NCBI RefSeq assembly: GCF_023035875.1
Contig: NZ_CP075379.1
Coordinates: 620,001-684,000 of the forward strand
DNA from: Borrelia puertoricensis
Lineage (GTDB): Bacteria; Spirochaetota; Spirochaetia; Borreliales; Borreliaceae
Length of the DNA: 64,000 nt
Direction: 5' to 3'
Below the pieces are notes generated by a model. The model made no database searches and was not told the origin of the DNA. It worked only from the letters and a program-made list of their open reading frames with translations. Below are positions 30,564 through 40,515 of this stretch, piece by piece. The stretch's first letter is position 1. Every line of letters starts with the position of its first letter. The position numbers and the translations under genes are program-made.

Positions 30564-31019
30564 TTATGTTTCCTGATTTGCCTCAAGTATTCTTGATAAC
30601 TCTTTTTTGTTGAATGGTATTTTAATTAAATCTTTAAGTGTATAAGTTTGTGAGATTGTTTTAGTGGCGTTAAATTGGTTAGGATCTGTCATTAATATTT
30701 TGGTATTTTCTTCGAAAAATTCTGACATTACTTGACGACATATTGCACATGGAACACTTGCTGGAGTTGTTGTGATTAATATAAAATCTATTTTTTGTAT
30801 ACCAACAGATGATATCATGTTCATTATTGCGACTTGTTCTGCACAACGAGTTGCTCCAAAACTTGCGTTTTCAACATTTGAACCTTGAAAAAATAAATTG
30901 TCTTTAGTTTTAATACAGGCTCCTACTTTAAATTTTGAATATGGTGAATATGCATTATTTCTTGCAGCTTCCGCCAATTGAAATGCTTTTACAATTGCAT
31001 TTTGTTCATTATCTTTCAT
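30564..31019 (-). CDS. cdd: Cytidine deaminase
   Basis: The tetrameric zinc enzyme (151 residues) that turns cytidine and deoxycytidine into uridine forms for pyrimidine salvage, important because Borrelia do not make pyrimidines. Metal ligands and the proton-shuttling glutamate are in [13 protein letters not shown] (CAE) and [13 protein letters not shown] (PCxxC). The substrate block [13 protein letters not shown] is intact. The usual PCGAC reads PCAIC, a mild change. The C-terminus is long and charged. It is divergent from the DHH phosphoesterase gene. Confidence 0.94.
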   Translation of the reverse strand: MKDNEQNAIVKAFQLAEAARNNAYSPYSKFKVGACIKTKDNLFFQGSNVENASFGATRCAEQVAIMNMISSVGIQKIDFILITTTPASVPCAICRQVMSEFFEENTKILMTDPNQFNATKTISQTYTLKDLIKIPFNKKELSRILEANQET

Positions 31020-31148
31020 TTAATACCTTTAGTTTATGACATTGTCAATTATAGCACAATGATTATAATTTTCTATAAAAATATTGTAAAATATTTAATT
31101 ATAAGATGTAATTTTTTGATATATGTGGAAGGTTTATTAATATTTTTT

Positions 31149-32108
31149 ATGATAGATGTTATTGAATTTATTAAAAAATATAATAATTTTATTATTATTG
31201 GGCATAAGGATCCTGATTTTGATTGTATTGGCTCGTCTTTAGCTTTAGCTTCTTTTTTGTCTAGAATAGGTAAAAGGGTCATCATGTTAAATGAAGGTCC
31301 TTTTTTGAGAAAGGAAATAATTCCTTTTAAAGATAAGTTTTTATCTAAATGGCCAGATGTTAATTCTTCAGATTATGCTGTTATTATTTTAGATTGCTCC
31401 ATATTTGATCGAATTGGAGATGAGTTTGGTTTTTATGTAAAAGATATGCCTATTCTTGTTATTGATCATCATGCATCGGGTGATAAGTTGGATGTTCCTG
31501 GATATATTGATCCTTTTTCTCCTTCAACTACTTTTTTGGTTGAGAAATTAATTAGAAAATTTGGGTATGAGGTTACTAAAGAGGAAGCATGGTATATTTT
31601 GGTTGGATTTTGTACAGATACAGGATTTTTTAGATTTATTTCAAGAAGTGATCCTGAACCTTTTGAAATGGTGGCTAGACTTATCTCTAAAGGTTTAAGT
31701 CTTAAGGATGTTTATAATTATATTGAATCTGTTAAGAGTTTAACCTCAATAGATATTCTTAGTGTGATGTTAAATAATCTTAAAGCTTATTTCGATGGAA
31801 AAGTATTGCTTACTATTTTGCCTTTCAATTCTAAGAAGGATAATAATGTTAGTGGTGTTAATGAACTTTTTTATGCGCTTCTTTCTAATGTTGAGGATAA
31901 TGAAATATTAATTATTTTAAAAGAGACAGAAGATGGTTCTATTTTGGTGGGGCTTCGTTCTAGAGAATATTTTGATGTGGGTGAGCTTGCAAAGTATTTT
32001 GGGGGAGGGGGACATAAGCATGCTAGTGGATTTAAGATTAAAAATAGTTCTTTAAATTTTTTAGAGAGTCAAATAATCGCATACATCAAAGATGCTATGA
32101 AGGTTTAA
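31149..32108 (+). CDS. DHH/DHHA1 phosphoesterase (NrnA-like)
   Basis: The protein has 319 residues when started at the ATG at 31149; an earlier in-frame opening exists but lacks a start with a ribosome site. Motifs are [16 protein letters not shown] at about residue 18, VIILDCS, the DHH block [10 protein letters not shown] at about 105, and the C-terminal DHHA1 signature [11 protein letters not shown]. Relatives remove short oligoribonucleotides or pAp, or cleave cyclic dinucleotides. The domain layout fits NrnA best, since PAS and GGDEF parts are absent. The 3' end overlaps the end of the convergent GH3 gene by 14 bases. Confidence 0.9.
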   Translation: MIDVIEFIKKYNNFIIIGHKDPDFDCIGSSLALASFLSRIGKRVIMLNEGPFLRKEIIPFKDKFLSKWPDVNSSDYAVIILDCSIFDRIGDEFGFYVKDMPILVIDHHASGDKLDVPGYIDPFSPSTTFLVEKLIRKFGYEVTKEEAWYILVGFCTDTGFFRFISRSDPEPFEMVARLISKGLSLKDVYNYIESVKSLTSIDILSVMLNNLKAYFDGKVLLTILPFNSKKDNNVSGVNELFYALLSNVEDNEILIILKETEDGSILVGLRSREYFDVGELAKYFGGGGHKHASGFKIKNSSLNFLESQIIAYIKDAMKV

Positions 32109-33753
32109 AGTTTATTAAGGGGTTTTTTCCTTTTGGATTAAAATCCTCTGTTAAAGTGAGGAATCCAGATTTAAAAGACAGTGTTGTTGTTCCGTATACT
32201 ATTACTATATTTTGTATCCAGTCTATGTTTTTAATAAGTTGGGGTGTAAGCGATATAATTATACTTATTTTGTCTTTATATTCTTTTAAGTTTTCTATGT
32301 ATTGTTGACTAGCGGGTGTTGAGAGATTAAATATAACTTGTTCGTGTTTTTCAATTAGCTTTTTTATCTCTTTCAGTTTTGTGGGGCTTATGTTGTTTAA
32401 GGGATAATAGTCATAGTAATATCCGGAACTGTTTTGGAATATTTTTTTCCCTTCTTTAATCATTGTGTTATAAGGTGATATTAAAAGTGTTTTTTTGTGC
32501 TTTGATACTTGTTTTGATAACTTTATTTTAGTTATTCCTCTTAATGTACTTTGTTCAAAAAAATTTTTAGTTTCCTTGGTAGGTACTGCTTGAACTTTTT
32601 TATGATTTGAATAAATTTCAGTTTCATTTTTTCTTTCTTTTAGGTATTCTAGCTTTATTCTAAGTATTCTCTTGTTAGATTTAATGATATTTTCTCTTAT
32701 TTCACTATTTTTTTGCATGAGACTTAATAGTTTATTGTAAGCGTTGTTTTGTATGTTTTCGTTTAGTGATATTAATAAAATATCAGTTTCAGTTCTGATA
32801 ATTCTTTCAATTGTGTCATAAATGCTTTCATTGTTATATCTTACTGCATTCATTAATAAATCATCTGTTATTATTAAATTATCATATTTCAACTTTTTTC
32901 TAAGTAGTTCCTTTATGATTTTCATTGAAGATGATGCAGGTATTTCTTTGCCATTTGTAATCATTGGATATGCTAGATGTCCGCTCATAATCATTGGAAT
33001 ATCTTCTTGTATTAATATTTTATATGGCAATAATTCATTTGATTGCATTTCTCTTAAATTTGAGTTTATTATTGGCATTTTTATGTGAGAATCAACAACA
33101 GTATTTCCATGTCCGGGGAAGTGTTTTGCTGTTGAAATTATTCCTGCTTGTTTTTGTCCTTTGTAAAAGGCTAAAGCAAAAAGAGAGACTATTTGCGGAT
33201 TATTTGAATATGTCCTTGGTCCTATTGTAAAATTTTCCTCATTGCTGTAAATGTCTGTTATGGGTGCAAAATTTAGATTGATTCCAAGTTGTCTTAGCTC
33301 ACTTGCTATGTGATATCCTGTAAGGTAAGAATCGTTTGGTGATAGAGTAGCTGTGATTCCAAGATTTCCTATTGTTTTTGATGTTTTGAGTTTTATGTGT
33401 TGTGTCCATCCACCTTCTTGATCAGTTGCTATAAATAAAGGTATTTTAAATCTATTGTTTTGGGACATCGATTGTGCTTTATTTATACTTTCTATTAGCA
33501 TCTGTAAGTTTTTGGCATTCCATCCAAAGATTTTAATTCCCCCTAAATTTCTCTCTTTGATGAAGTTTAGTACAAATTTTGTTATTTGTTCTTTTGGGTA
33601 ACTTATCATGAACATTTGTCCCAATAATTCTTTATCATCCATTTGACTTACTATGTTGTCTATTAATTTTTCTTTATCTTCTGTAGTCCAAAAGTTGTAG
33701 GCGAAACAATTATTATGGATAAAAAAGATAGCTATACAAACAATTTTTTTCAT
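32095..33753 (-). CDS. Exported glycoside hydrolase family 3 protein
   Basis: The protein has 552 residues with a signal peptide at about 1-18 (ending NCFA). The family 3 barrel at about residues 30-370 shows [19 protein letters not shown], and [19 protein letters not shown], which in NagZ-type beta-N-acetylhexosaminidases carries the catalytic His/Asp loop, then ITDDLLMNA with the nucleophile aspartate. A C-terminal domain of about 170 residues is extra compared with short NagZ. It may act on peptidoglycan sugars or chitobiose from the tick. It has also been annotated as beta-glucosidase in Borrelia (BB0620, from memory). Confidence 0.86.
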   Translation of the reverse strand: MKKIVCIAIFFIHNNCFAYNFWTTEDKEKLIDNIVSQMDDKELLGQMFMISYPKEQITKFVLNFIKERNLGGIKIFGWNAKNLQMLIESINKAQSMSQNNRFKIPLFIATDQEGGWTQHIKLKTSKTIGNLGITATLSPNDSYLTGYHIASELRQLGINLNFAPITDIYSNEENFTIGPRTYSNNPQIVSLFALAFYKGQKQAGIISTAKHFPGHGNTVVDSHIKMPIINSNLREMQSNELLPYKILIQEDIPMIMSGHLAYPMITNGKEIPASSSMKIIKELLRKKLKYDNLIITDDLLMNAVRYNNESIYDTIERIIRTETDILLISLNENIQNNAYNKLLSLMQKNSEIRENIIKSNKRILRIKLEYLKERKNETEIYSNHKKVQAVPTKETKNFFEQSTLRGITKIKLSKQVSKHKKTLLISPYNTMIKEGKKIFQNSSGYYYDYYPLNNISPTKLKEIKKLIEKHEQVIFNLSTPASQQYIENLKEYKDKISIIISLTPQLIKNIDWIQNIVIVYGTTTLSFKSGFLTLTEDFNPKGKNPLINFKPS

Positions 33754-34044
33754 TTAAACCATACCAATCTTTTGTTTTTTTCGATTCATAAGTATAGCAT
33801 ATTGTTTTAAAATTACTCATTCCAGATCTTTTATTGTTTTTAAACCTACTTCAATAAGTGAACGTAATTTAAGTTATAAAATTTTTATTTTCATTCATAT
33901 TAAGAGATATAATTTATTGTCAGTAATAATTTTATTTTTCATTTAAAAGAAACCAAGTACTTATCTTGTAAGTTTAAGTTCTTATTATATTGATTTTAAT
34001 CTTTTTAATGAAATGAGTGTGTATTTTAGGAGTATGATTTTATA

Positions 34045-34073
34045 TTGACAAAATATCTTTGAATTTATACACT
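34045..34073 (+). promoter_or_regulatory. Promoter of the CAT-anticodon tRNA and DJ-1 gene
   Basis: TTGACA (34045-34050), a 17-base spacer and TACACT (34068-34073) lie 13 bases before the tRNA. The region 33754-34044 before it holds no gene that can be supported; it is AT-rich leader sequence between divergent units. Confidence 0.7.
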
Positions 34074-34086
34074 TTAATGGCTACAA

Positions 34087-34160
34087 GCTGATGTAGCTCA
34101 GTTGGTTAGAGCACTCGGCTCATATCCGAGTTGTCGTGGGTTCAAGTCCCTCCATCAGCA
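34087..34160 (+). tRNA. tRNA with CAT anticodon (probably elongator Met)
   Basis: Acceptor GCTGATG pairs with CATCAGC, and the anticodon stem-loop is CTCGG-CTCATAT-CCGAG. The D arm GTAGCTCAGTTGGTTAGAGC resembles elongator tRNA-Met. A lysidine-modified tRNA-Ile reading ATA would also have CAT and cannot be excluded. The T stem has one T-T mismatch. CCA is not encoded. Confidence 0.88.
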
Positions 34161-34176
34161 TTAAGGAGTTTGTATT

Positions 34177-34722
34177 ATGAGAGTGGCAATTGTGCTTGCG
34201 AATGGTTTTGAAGAAATTGAAGCTATAATTCCTATGGATATTTTAAAACGAGGTGGTGTTGATCTAAGAGTTATCAGTTTGAATGATGATAAGGTTGTTT
34301 CAGGTTCTAGAGGGTTTACTTTTTATGCTGATGAGAAAATATCAGATTATAGTGAGGACCATTTTGATTTAATAATACTTCCTGGAGGAATGCCTGGTGC
34401 TATCAATCTTTTTGAATCTAAAGATTTAGATAAGATTTTAAAAAATATGAACTTACAAGGCAAGTTAATTGCAGCCATTTGTGCATCTCCAGCAATTGTG
34501 CTTTCTGCAAAGGGACTTTTAGGTACAAATAAATTTACGTGTTATCCTGGATTTGAAAATGATATTACTGATGGTGAATTTGTGGATGAGAATGTTGTTA
34601 TTAGTAATAATTTTATTACTTCTAAGGGTATTGGTACAGCTTTTGAATTCGCTTTTACTTTGCTTAAGATTGTTAAGGGAGAGAGGGTTCTTGAAGATAT
34701 CAAGAAGCAAGTTTTACTTTAA
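34177..34722 (+). CDS. DJ-1/PfpI family protein
   Basis: A protein of 181 residues of the DJ-1/ThiJ fold. The elbow cysteine is in LIAAICASPAIVLS at about residue 103, the acidic partner in LANGFEEIEAI at about 16-18, and LPGGMPGA is typical. Members act as glyoxalases, chaperones or redox sensors; which applies here is unknown. AAGGAG lies before the ATG, 16 bases after the tRNA, so it is probably read from the tRNA promoter. Confidence 0.92.
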   Translation: MRVAIVLANGFEEIEAIIPMDILKRGGVDLRVISLNDDKVVSGSRGFTFYADEKISDYSEDHFDLIILPGGMPGAINLFESKDLDKILKNMNLQGKLIAAICASPAIVLSAKGLLGTNKFTCYPGFENDITDGEFVDENVVISNNFITSKGIGTAFEFAFTLLKIVKGERVLEDIKKQVLL

Positions 34723-34863
34723 TATGATTTGCATTACTGAAGTATTTTGATTAATTTAGTAAGTTTATTTTTAAAGATAAGGTCATTTTGTGATTAATTT
34801 TTAAACTTTTTTTATGATTTATTTGTTAAATATACTGAAGATTGAATCTTATATCTTTGTTCT

Positions 34864-34880
34864 AAACCTTATAAAGGTTT
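34864..34880 (+). terminator. Possible terminator overlapping the ackA stop
   Basis: AAACCTT (34864-34870) pairs with AAGGTTT (34874-34880) around ATA and is followed by TGTAATT. It would end the DJ-1 transcript, 142 bases beyond its stop, inside the last codons of convergent ackA. The stem is short, so support is modest. Confidence 0.4.
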
Positions 34881-36077
34881 TGTAATTAAATTGTAGGTAT
34901 CTTCAAGTATGGTTAATTCTTCATTTGTTGGTATTACAAGTATTTTTGTTTTACTTTTTTCACTTGAGATGTCGGATTCTGTATGTTTGTCTCTTGCTAA
35001 ATTATTCTTTTGAGGATCAATTTCTATGCCAATTTTTTCAAAGCCTTTTAGTGATAACTCTCTTATTCCATAATCTGTAACACCAATGCCGGCTGTGAAA
35101 ATTATTGCATCAATATTAAAATCAAGTACTGCAAGGTAAGATCCAATGTATTTTTTTATTCTATAAGCCATTATTTCGACTGCAAGTTTAGAGTTATATT
35201 CATTATTTTTTACTCCTTCCCAAATGTCTCTTAGATCATTTGACTTAAGAGATATGCCAAGCATACCACTTTTCTTGTTAAGAATTTCTTCGATTTTTTT
35301 TGGAGTTTTATTTAAAAGTTTGCTCATTAAAGGGATAATTGCAGGATCTATATCTCCACTTCTTGTTCCCATTACAAGTCCTTCAAGAGGGGTAAGACCC
35401 ATGCTTGTATCGTAAGATAATCCTTTTTTAACTGCATTGATGCTTGAACCATTGCCTAGGTGTAGTATTATTAAGTTTAGATCCTCTTTAGGTTTGTTAA
35501 GTATTGTTGCAACTCTTGTTGTTATATATGAGTATGATAAACCGTGAAATCCATATTTTCTGATATTATAGTCTTTATACCAAGAATATGGTGTGGCGTA
35601 TAAAAATGCATTTTCCTTTATGGTTTTGTGCCATGATGTGTCAAAACATAAAACTTGTTTTGCATTTGGAAATATTTTAAGTGTTATTTCTATGACTTTT
35701 ATTGCAGTTGGATTGTGAAGAGGTGCAAACTTGGATAGCTTCTTTAGTTCGCTTAAGGTATTTGTGTTAAGTATTGTTGAATTTTTAAAATTTGGACCTC
35801 CATGTACAATTCTGTGTCCTATGCCTTTAATTTCGTCTGGATTTTCTATGATTTTTAATTTTTTGTTTGTTAATATTCTAATCATTTGTTTTAATGCTTC
35901 TTTGTGTGATTTGATGTGTTTATCTGTTTTTTCTAGTAAGTCATTTTTGGTCTTAATTTTGATTATTGATTTTTTTGTTTTTATTTTTTCGATTGTTCCA
36001 GATACTAGTGTTTGTGTATTTTTATAAAGTGTAAATTTTAATGAAGAACTTCCTGTGTTAATTGTTAATATTTTCAT
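34869..36077 (-). CDS. ackA: Acetate kinase
   Basis: AckA (402 residues) interconverts acetate plus ATP and acetyl phosphate. With phosphotransacetylase it feeds acetate into acetyl-CoA for the mevalonate pathway of Borrelia, and acetyl phosphate can signal (family knowledge). Motifs: [15 protein letters not shown] at the N-terminus, [37 protein letters not shown] and [10 protein letters not shown]. It begins 8 bases after the mfd stop and is probably co-transcribed with mfd. Confidence 0.96.
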   Translation of the reverse strand: MKILTINTGSSSLKFTLYKNTQTLVSGTIEKIKTKKSIIKIKTKNDLLEKTDKHIKSHKEALKQMIRILTNKKLKIIENPDEIKGIGHRIVHGGPNFKNSTILNTNTLSELKKLSKFAPLHNPTAIKVIEITLKIFPNAKQVLCFDTSWHKTIKENAFLYATPYSWYKDYNIRKYGFHGLSYSYITTRVATILNKPKEDLNLIILHLGNGSSINAVKKGLSYDTSMGLTPLEGLVMGTRSGDIDPAIIPLMSKLLNKTPKKIEEILNKKSGMLGISLKSNDLRDIWEGVKNNEYNSKLAVEIMAYRIKKYIGSYLAVLDFNIDAIIFTAGIGVTDYGIRELSLKGFEKIGIEIDPQKNNLARDKHTESDISSEKSKTKILVIPTNEELTILEDTYNLITKPL

Positions 36078-36085
36078 ATCTTTTA

Positions 36086-39000
36086 TTATAATAATAGATT
36101 CAAATTTTTATATATGCAGTTTATTTTTTCTGATTCTTTAACGTGTTTTAGGTTTAAGAAAACGGAATTTTTGTATTCTGGATTTATTTGCAGTGTAGTA
36201 GGATTGTCTTTTATGATTTGCATTATTTTTTCGGCAGGAATACTCTTTGTATTTAAATATTCGATTTCAAGTAATCCATTTTTCTCTGTAAGTCTGGTAA
36301 TATTGAGTTTTTTTGCAAGTAATTTGAGTTCTGATAATATAAGTAAATTGTTAAGTTCTTTTGGGATTGGTCCAAATTGGTCATAAATGTCAGCCCTTAT
36401 TTTGTTATTTTCTTCCTCATTTTGAACCCTTGAGATTTTTTTATAAATTGATATTTTGTCTTGTTCATTATTTATATAGCTATCGGGGATGAATCCATTG
36501 TAATTGATTTCAATAGTGATTTCGTCTTCCTTAGAATTTTTTCCCATTCGTTTTTCAATTGCTTTGTTTAACATTGTTAAGTAGTAATCTAGTCCAATAG
36601 ATTCGATATCTCCATGTTGTTCGGGTCCAAGTAAGTTTCCAACACCTCTTATTTCCATATCTTTCATTGCAATTTGAAATCCTGTTCCAAGTTCTGAAAA
36701 TTCAGATATTGCTCTTAATCTTTCAATGGCACTTTCGTTTAAACTTGAATTTTCTTTATATAGGAAATAAGCGAAGGCTTGCTGTGAACTTCTTCCAACT
36801 CTGCCCCTTAGCTGGTATAATTGTGCAAGTCCGAATCTATTCGCATTGTTAATTATTATTGTATTTGCATTTTCAATATCTATTCCATTTTCAATGATTG
36901 TTGTTGCTAGTAATACCTGATATGATTTATTTATAAAATCATGCATAATATTTTCAATTTGGTCACCTTGAAGTCTTGCATGGATGGTTGCAATTCTTGC
37001 ATAAGGAACCATTTTTTCTAGCATTGCTTTTATTAAATCTAGTTCTTGAATATTGTGATGTACAAAAAAAACTTGTCCATCTCGAGAAAGTTCATTTTCT
37101 ATTGCGTGTTTAATCAATAGCTCGCTAAATTCTTCTACGTAAGTTTCTATTTTGATTCTATTTTGGGGTGGAGTTTTTAAGATAGAAATGTCTCTTAATT
37201 TGATTAATGACATATGAAGGGATCTCGGTATTGGAGTTGCTGATAGAGAAAGGCAATCAACAGAGATTTTTATTTCCTTTAATTTTTCTTTTTCTTTTAC
37301 CCCGAATCTTTGTTCTTCATCGATTATGATGAGTCCTAAATTTTTATATATTATTTTCTTAGAGAGTATTTTATGTGTTCCAATTATTATGTCAATTTTT
37401 CCTGTTTCTAGTTTCTTTATAATGTCTCTTTCTTTTGATTTTTTTATAAATCTGCTCATCATTTCAATGTTGATTGGAAAGTTTTTAAATCTTTGTTTAA
37501 ATGTATTAAAGTGTTGCTCTGTAAGAATTGTTGTTGGAGAGAGTATTGCTACCTGTTTTTTGCCCATGACAGCTTTGAATGCAGCTCTCATTGCGACTTC
37601 AGTTTTACCAAATCCAACATCGCCGCATAAAAGTCTATCCATTACTTTTAAACTCATCATGTCTTTTTTGATTTCTGATATTGCTGTTAATTGATCCGGA
37701 GTTTCATCGTATGGAAATTCTGATTCAAATAATAATTGCCATTCATTGTCTTGAGGATATTGAAATCCTTTAGTACTTTCTCTTTTCACGTAAAGTTCAA
37801 CAAGTTTATCGGCAATTGCATCGATTCTTTTATTTGCATAAGCTTTTTTCTTTTCCCAGGTTTTTGAGCTGATTTTATCTAATTTTATATTTTGAGTTTC
37901 ATTTCCAATATACCTTTGAATGAGGTGTGTTTGTTCGATTGGAATAAATAATTTTTCGTTATCTGCGTATTCAATTTCAATGTAATCTTTTTCAAGAAGA
38001 CTCGTTTTAATTCTTTTTATCTGCCGAAATATTCCAATTCCATGGTTTATGTGAACAACATGACTGTTTTTTTCTACTTCAGTAAATGAATCAATAATTT
38101 TTGTTTTTGATGATTCGAAAGCTTTATTTATTTTTTGTCTTCTATTAAAAATATCTGATTCAAGGATAATGGCTATTTTTTCTTTGTTTATTATAAGTGA
38201 GCTTGATATTTTTAAAACTTCAATTTTGATTTTTGTCAGATCTTTGAAGATGTATTTTAATTTTTCTTTTTGTGAATTAGATTCTGCTGCAATGATTACT
38301 TTAAATCCATTGTTTAGCCAGTTTTGTATTTCTTCTTTTGCAAGTGTGATATTTGAGAAAAATTTACGCTCACTTTCTATGTTAAATTTTATTAGTTCTT
38401 TTGTTGTTATATTTGCAGGGGTTTTCACGATAAAAATATTAGTTTTTAATTTTAAATCGTTCAAATTTATGAAAATTTCTTTTGGTGCAATTGTTTTTTT
38501 TCCAGACTTTATTGCTTGGCTATAAAGTTTTTCATACTCTTTATAGATCTTTTTAATCTCTTCTTGTAAATTTGGTATTTCTAAATTTACAATAGGTGTA
38601 TCTTCATTTATTTCTTGGCTTAGGTATGTGTCTCCTATTAGTGGATAAAATATTTCTTCTGCTCTTGCATTATATTTTGTTTCAATTTGTTCAAATAATT
38701 TTTTATATTCATTTTCTTTTAAATGGTGTTTTAGTTTATTTATGTTTTCGTTATTCCAAATGATTTCTTTTTTGGGAATTATATCAAATTTGGAAATTGA
38801 ATTTCCTTTTTTTAATTGAGTTAGGGGATTAAAATATTTGATTTCTTTTATTTTATCAATTTCCACTGAAATTCTTATTGGTTCTGTCTTATTAAATGAG
38901 TGTATGTCTATTATTTCATCCTTTATTGTGAATTCTCCAGGTAATGTAACCCTCATTGTTTTTTCATATCCTAGTTTTATAAGTTTACTTTCAAGATTTT

Positions 39001-39454
39001 CTATGTTTATTATCGTGTCTGTCTGAATTTTATAAATATTTTTAAATAAATTTTCTTTTGTAGGAATTTTGCTAAGTAGGGATTTTAGTGAAACAATGTA
39101 GATCCCAGAATTATTTTCATAAAAATTGATTAAAAATTTTACTCGTTTTATAAAGATTTTACTTTTTGAACCGATGTCTTTATATATAAGGGGACTGAAA
39201 TAGTTAAGTTCATATATGTTATCTGTAATTTGCATTAAATCATCTTTGAGTTCATCGGAGATACTTTCGTTTTTAACTATTAATATAATTTGATTGCTAC
39301 TGCTGTATTCCTTTATTTTGTTGATTAAGAAAGCTTTAAAAAATCCTTCATGTCCTACTATTGTAAAGGGTATATTTTTTTCAATAAGTTGTTGTATTTT
39401 TTTTAGATTTTGATTGTCATTTAATCTGGCAGTTAATTCTTTTTCTATATTCAT
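36086..39454 (-). CDS. mfd: Transcription-repair coupling factor
   Basis: Mfd (1122 residues) pushes stalled RNA polymerase off damaged DNA and recruits UvrA. Order of parts: a UvrB-like N-terminal region (degenerate, about 1-350), the RNA-polymerase-interacting CarD-like domain near residue 465 ([16 protein letters not shown]), and the translocase with [43 protein letters not shown] and [11 protein letters not shown]. The C-terminal TRCF domain has [15 protein letters not shown]. Size is normal. It leads the mfd-ackA unit and is divergent from the following exported-protein gene. Confidence 0.96.
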   Translation of the reverse strand: MNIEKELTARLNDNQNLKKIQQLIEKNIPFTIVGHEGFFKAFLINKIKEYSSSNQIILIVKNESISDELKDDLMQITDNIYELNYFSPLIYKDIGSKSKIFIKRVKFLINFYENNSGIYIVSLKSLLSKIPTKENLFKNIYKIQTDTIINIENLESKLIKLGYEKTMRVTLPGEFTIKDEIIDIHSFNKTEPIRISVEIDKIKEIKYFNPLTQLKKGNSISKFDIIPKKEIIWNNENINKLKHHLKENEYKKLFEQIETKYNARAEEIFYPLIGDTYLSQEINEDTPIVNLEIPNLQEEIKKIYKEYEKLYSQAIKSGKKTIAPKEIFINLNDLKLKTNIFIVKTPANITTKELIKFNIESERKFFSNITLAKEEIQNWLNNGFKVIIAAESNSQKEKLKYIFKDLTKIKIEVLKISSSLIINKEKIAIILESDIFNRRQKINKAFESSKTKIIDSFTEVEKNSHVVHINHGIGIFRQIKRIKTSLLEKDYIEIEYADNEKLFIPIEQTHLIQRYIGNETQNIKLDKISSKTWEKKKAYANKRIDAIADKLVELYVKRESTKGFQYPQDNEWQLLFESEFPYDETPDQLTAISEIKKDMMSLKVMDRLLCGDVGFGKTEVAMRAAFKAVMGKKQVAILSPTTILTEQHFNTFKQRFKNFPINIEMMSRFIKKSKERDIIKKLETGKIDIIIGTHKILSKKIIYKNLGLIIIDEEQRFGVKEKEKLKEIKISVDCLSLSATPIPRSLHMSLIKLRDISILKTPPQNRIKIETYVEEFSELLIKHAIENELSRDGQVFFVHHNIQELDLIKAMLEKMVPYARIATIHARLQGDQIENIMHDFINKSYQVLLATTIIENGIDIENANTIIINNANRFGLAQLYQLRGRVGRSSQQAFAYFLYKENSSLNESAIERLRAISEFSELGTGFQIAMKDMEIRGVGNLLGPEQHGDIESIGLDYYLTMLNKAIEKRMGKNSKEDEITIEINYNGFIPDSYINNEQDKISIYKKISRVQNEEENNKIRADIYDQFGPIPKELNNLLILSELKLLAKKLNITRLTEKNGLLEIEYLNTKSIPAEKIMQIIKDNPTTLQINPEYKNSVFLNLKHVKESEKINCIYKNLNLLL

Positions 39455-39552
39455 TTTTTACCTTTTTGTTTCTGTAGTTTAGTATAATATTATATATTAA
39501 TAGATATGTTCTGTTTCGTTATGTATAATATTAATTAGATTTTGAGGAGTTT

Positions 39553-40515
39553 ATGAAATTTAGGAATTTATTGTTTGTTATATCTCTTATAGTTGTTCCT
39601 TTTATGCTTTTTCCTAGAGATTATAAGGGTCTTGATTTTAAGATAAAGTTTTTCAATCAATCAATTTATCGTGTTAATAGTAATGTTTCTATTGAAGTTT
39701 CTCTTAGTAACTCGTCTGATGATTTGCTTATTCTTGAAATAGGAGATGTTAATACTTTTGGTTTTGATTTTGATGTTACGGATACTACTAACATAAAAGT
39801 TAAAAGGTCTCTTGAATATGTTAAGGATAGGGCAAAAAATGTTGCGATTCCTGTAAGAACTCTTAGTTTAAGACCTAATGAGAGATTTTCTGTAGTGATG
39901 AGCTTAAATCAATTTGTACAATTTGATAAAGATGGAGTTTATTTTGTCAAAGGTATGTTTTTCCCAGATATCTCAGATCCACAAAAGCGTGTAGAGTCTA
40001 ATGTTATTACTTTGTTTTTAAAACCTAAAATGGATGATGTTGCAGGAAAATTTGACTTTTCTAATTTATCTTCCAATCGTGAAATTCAAAGTATTTTGAA
40101 AAGAGAAAATTTGTCCCCTGATAAAGTTGTTGAATATTTATTTTCAGCGTTGCGGCTTGGAGAGAGAGAAAAATTCTTTTTATATATTGATATTGAAAGT
40201 CTTATTTTAAGTGATCAAAATAAATCATATCTTTATAAGCAAGAACTTAAATCAGGTTCTAATAATATGCTAGAAGAATATAAAGATTATTTATGGAATA
40301 ATAGTAATTCTGCTATTTCAAAAGTTCCAAGTAAATTTTCTATTATTGAAACAACTTATACGGATTCTGCAGGGAAAGTTGTATCTGATGTGTATTTTGA
40401 AGATGGTCATTTTTATGTAGCCAAACGATATACCTTTTTTTTAAAAAAGTATGATTATTATTGGATCATTTATGATTATACTGTTCAAAATACTGGGATT
40501 AAGGAGAAATACTAG
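39553..40515 (+). CDS. Exported protein of unknown function
   Basis: The protein has 320 residues and a signal peptide at about 1-22 (RNLLFVISLIVVPFMLF). The mature part at about 25-155 looks like a beta-sandwich (NSNVSIEVSLSNSSDDLLIL; FSVVMSLNQFVQFDKDGVYF). The C-terminal part, about 170-315, contains helices and a strand-rich end (YYWIIYDYT). No family was recognised. TGAGGAG precedes the ATG. The following LysM amidase gene starts inside its 3' end, so the two probably act together in the periplasm or cell wall. From memory it matches BB0624. Confidence 0.78.
   Translation: MKFRNLLFVISLIVVPFMLFPRDYKGLDFKIKFFNQSIYRVNSNVSIEVSLSNSSDDLLILEIGDVNTFGFDFDVTDTTNIKVKRSLEYVKDRAKNVAIPVRTLSLRPNERFSVVMSLNQFVQFDKDGVYFVKGMFFPDISDPQKRVESNVITLFLKPKMDDVAGKFDFSNLSSNREIQSILKRENLSPDKVVEYLFSALRLGEREKFFLYIDIESLILSDQNKSYLYKQELKSGSNNMLEEYKDYLWNNSNSAISKVPSKFSIIETTYTDSAGKVVSDVYFEDGHFYVAKRYTFFLKKYDYYWIIYDYTVQNTGIKEKY

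Noticed and set aside
30978..31148. N-terminal extension of the DHH phosphoesterase
   Set aside because: It overlaps the start of cdd on the other strand and has no proper start; family proteins begin near the ATG at 31149.
36114..39026. Several hydrophobic open frames opposite mfd
   Set aside because: They are antisense shadows of A-rich coding DNA without ribosome sites; similar frames lie opposite recB, recC and fruA.
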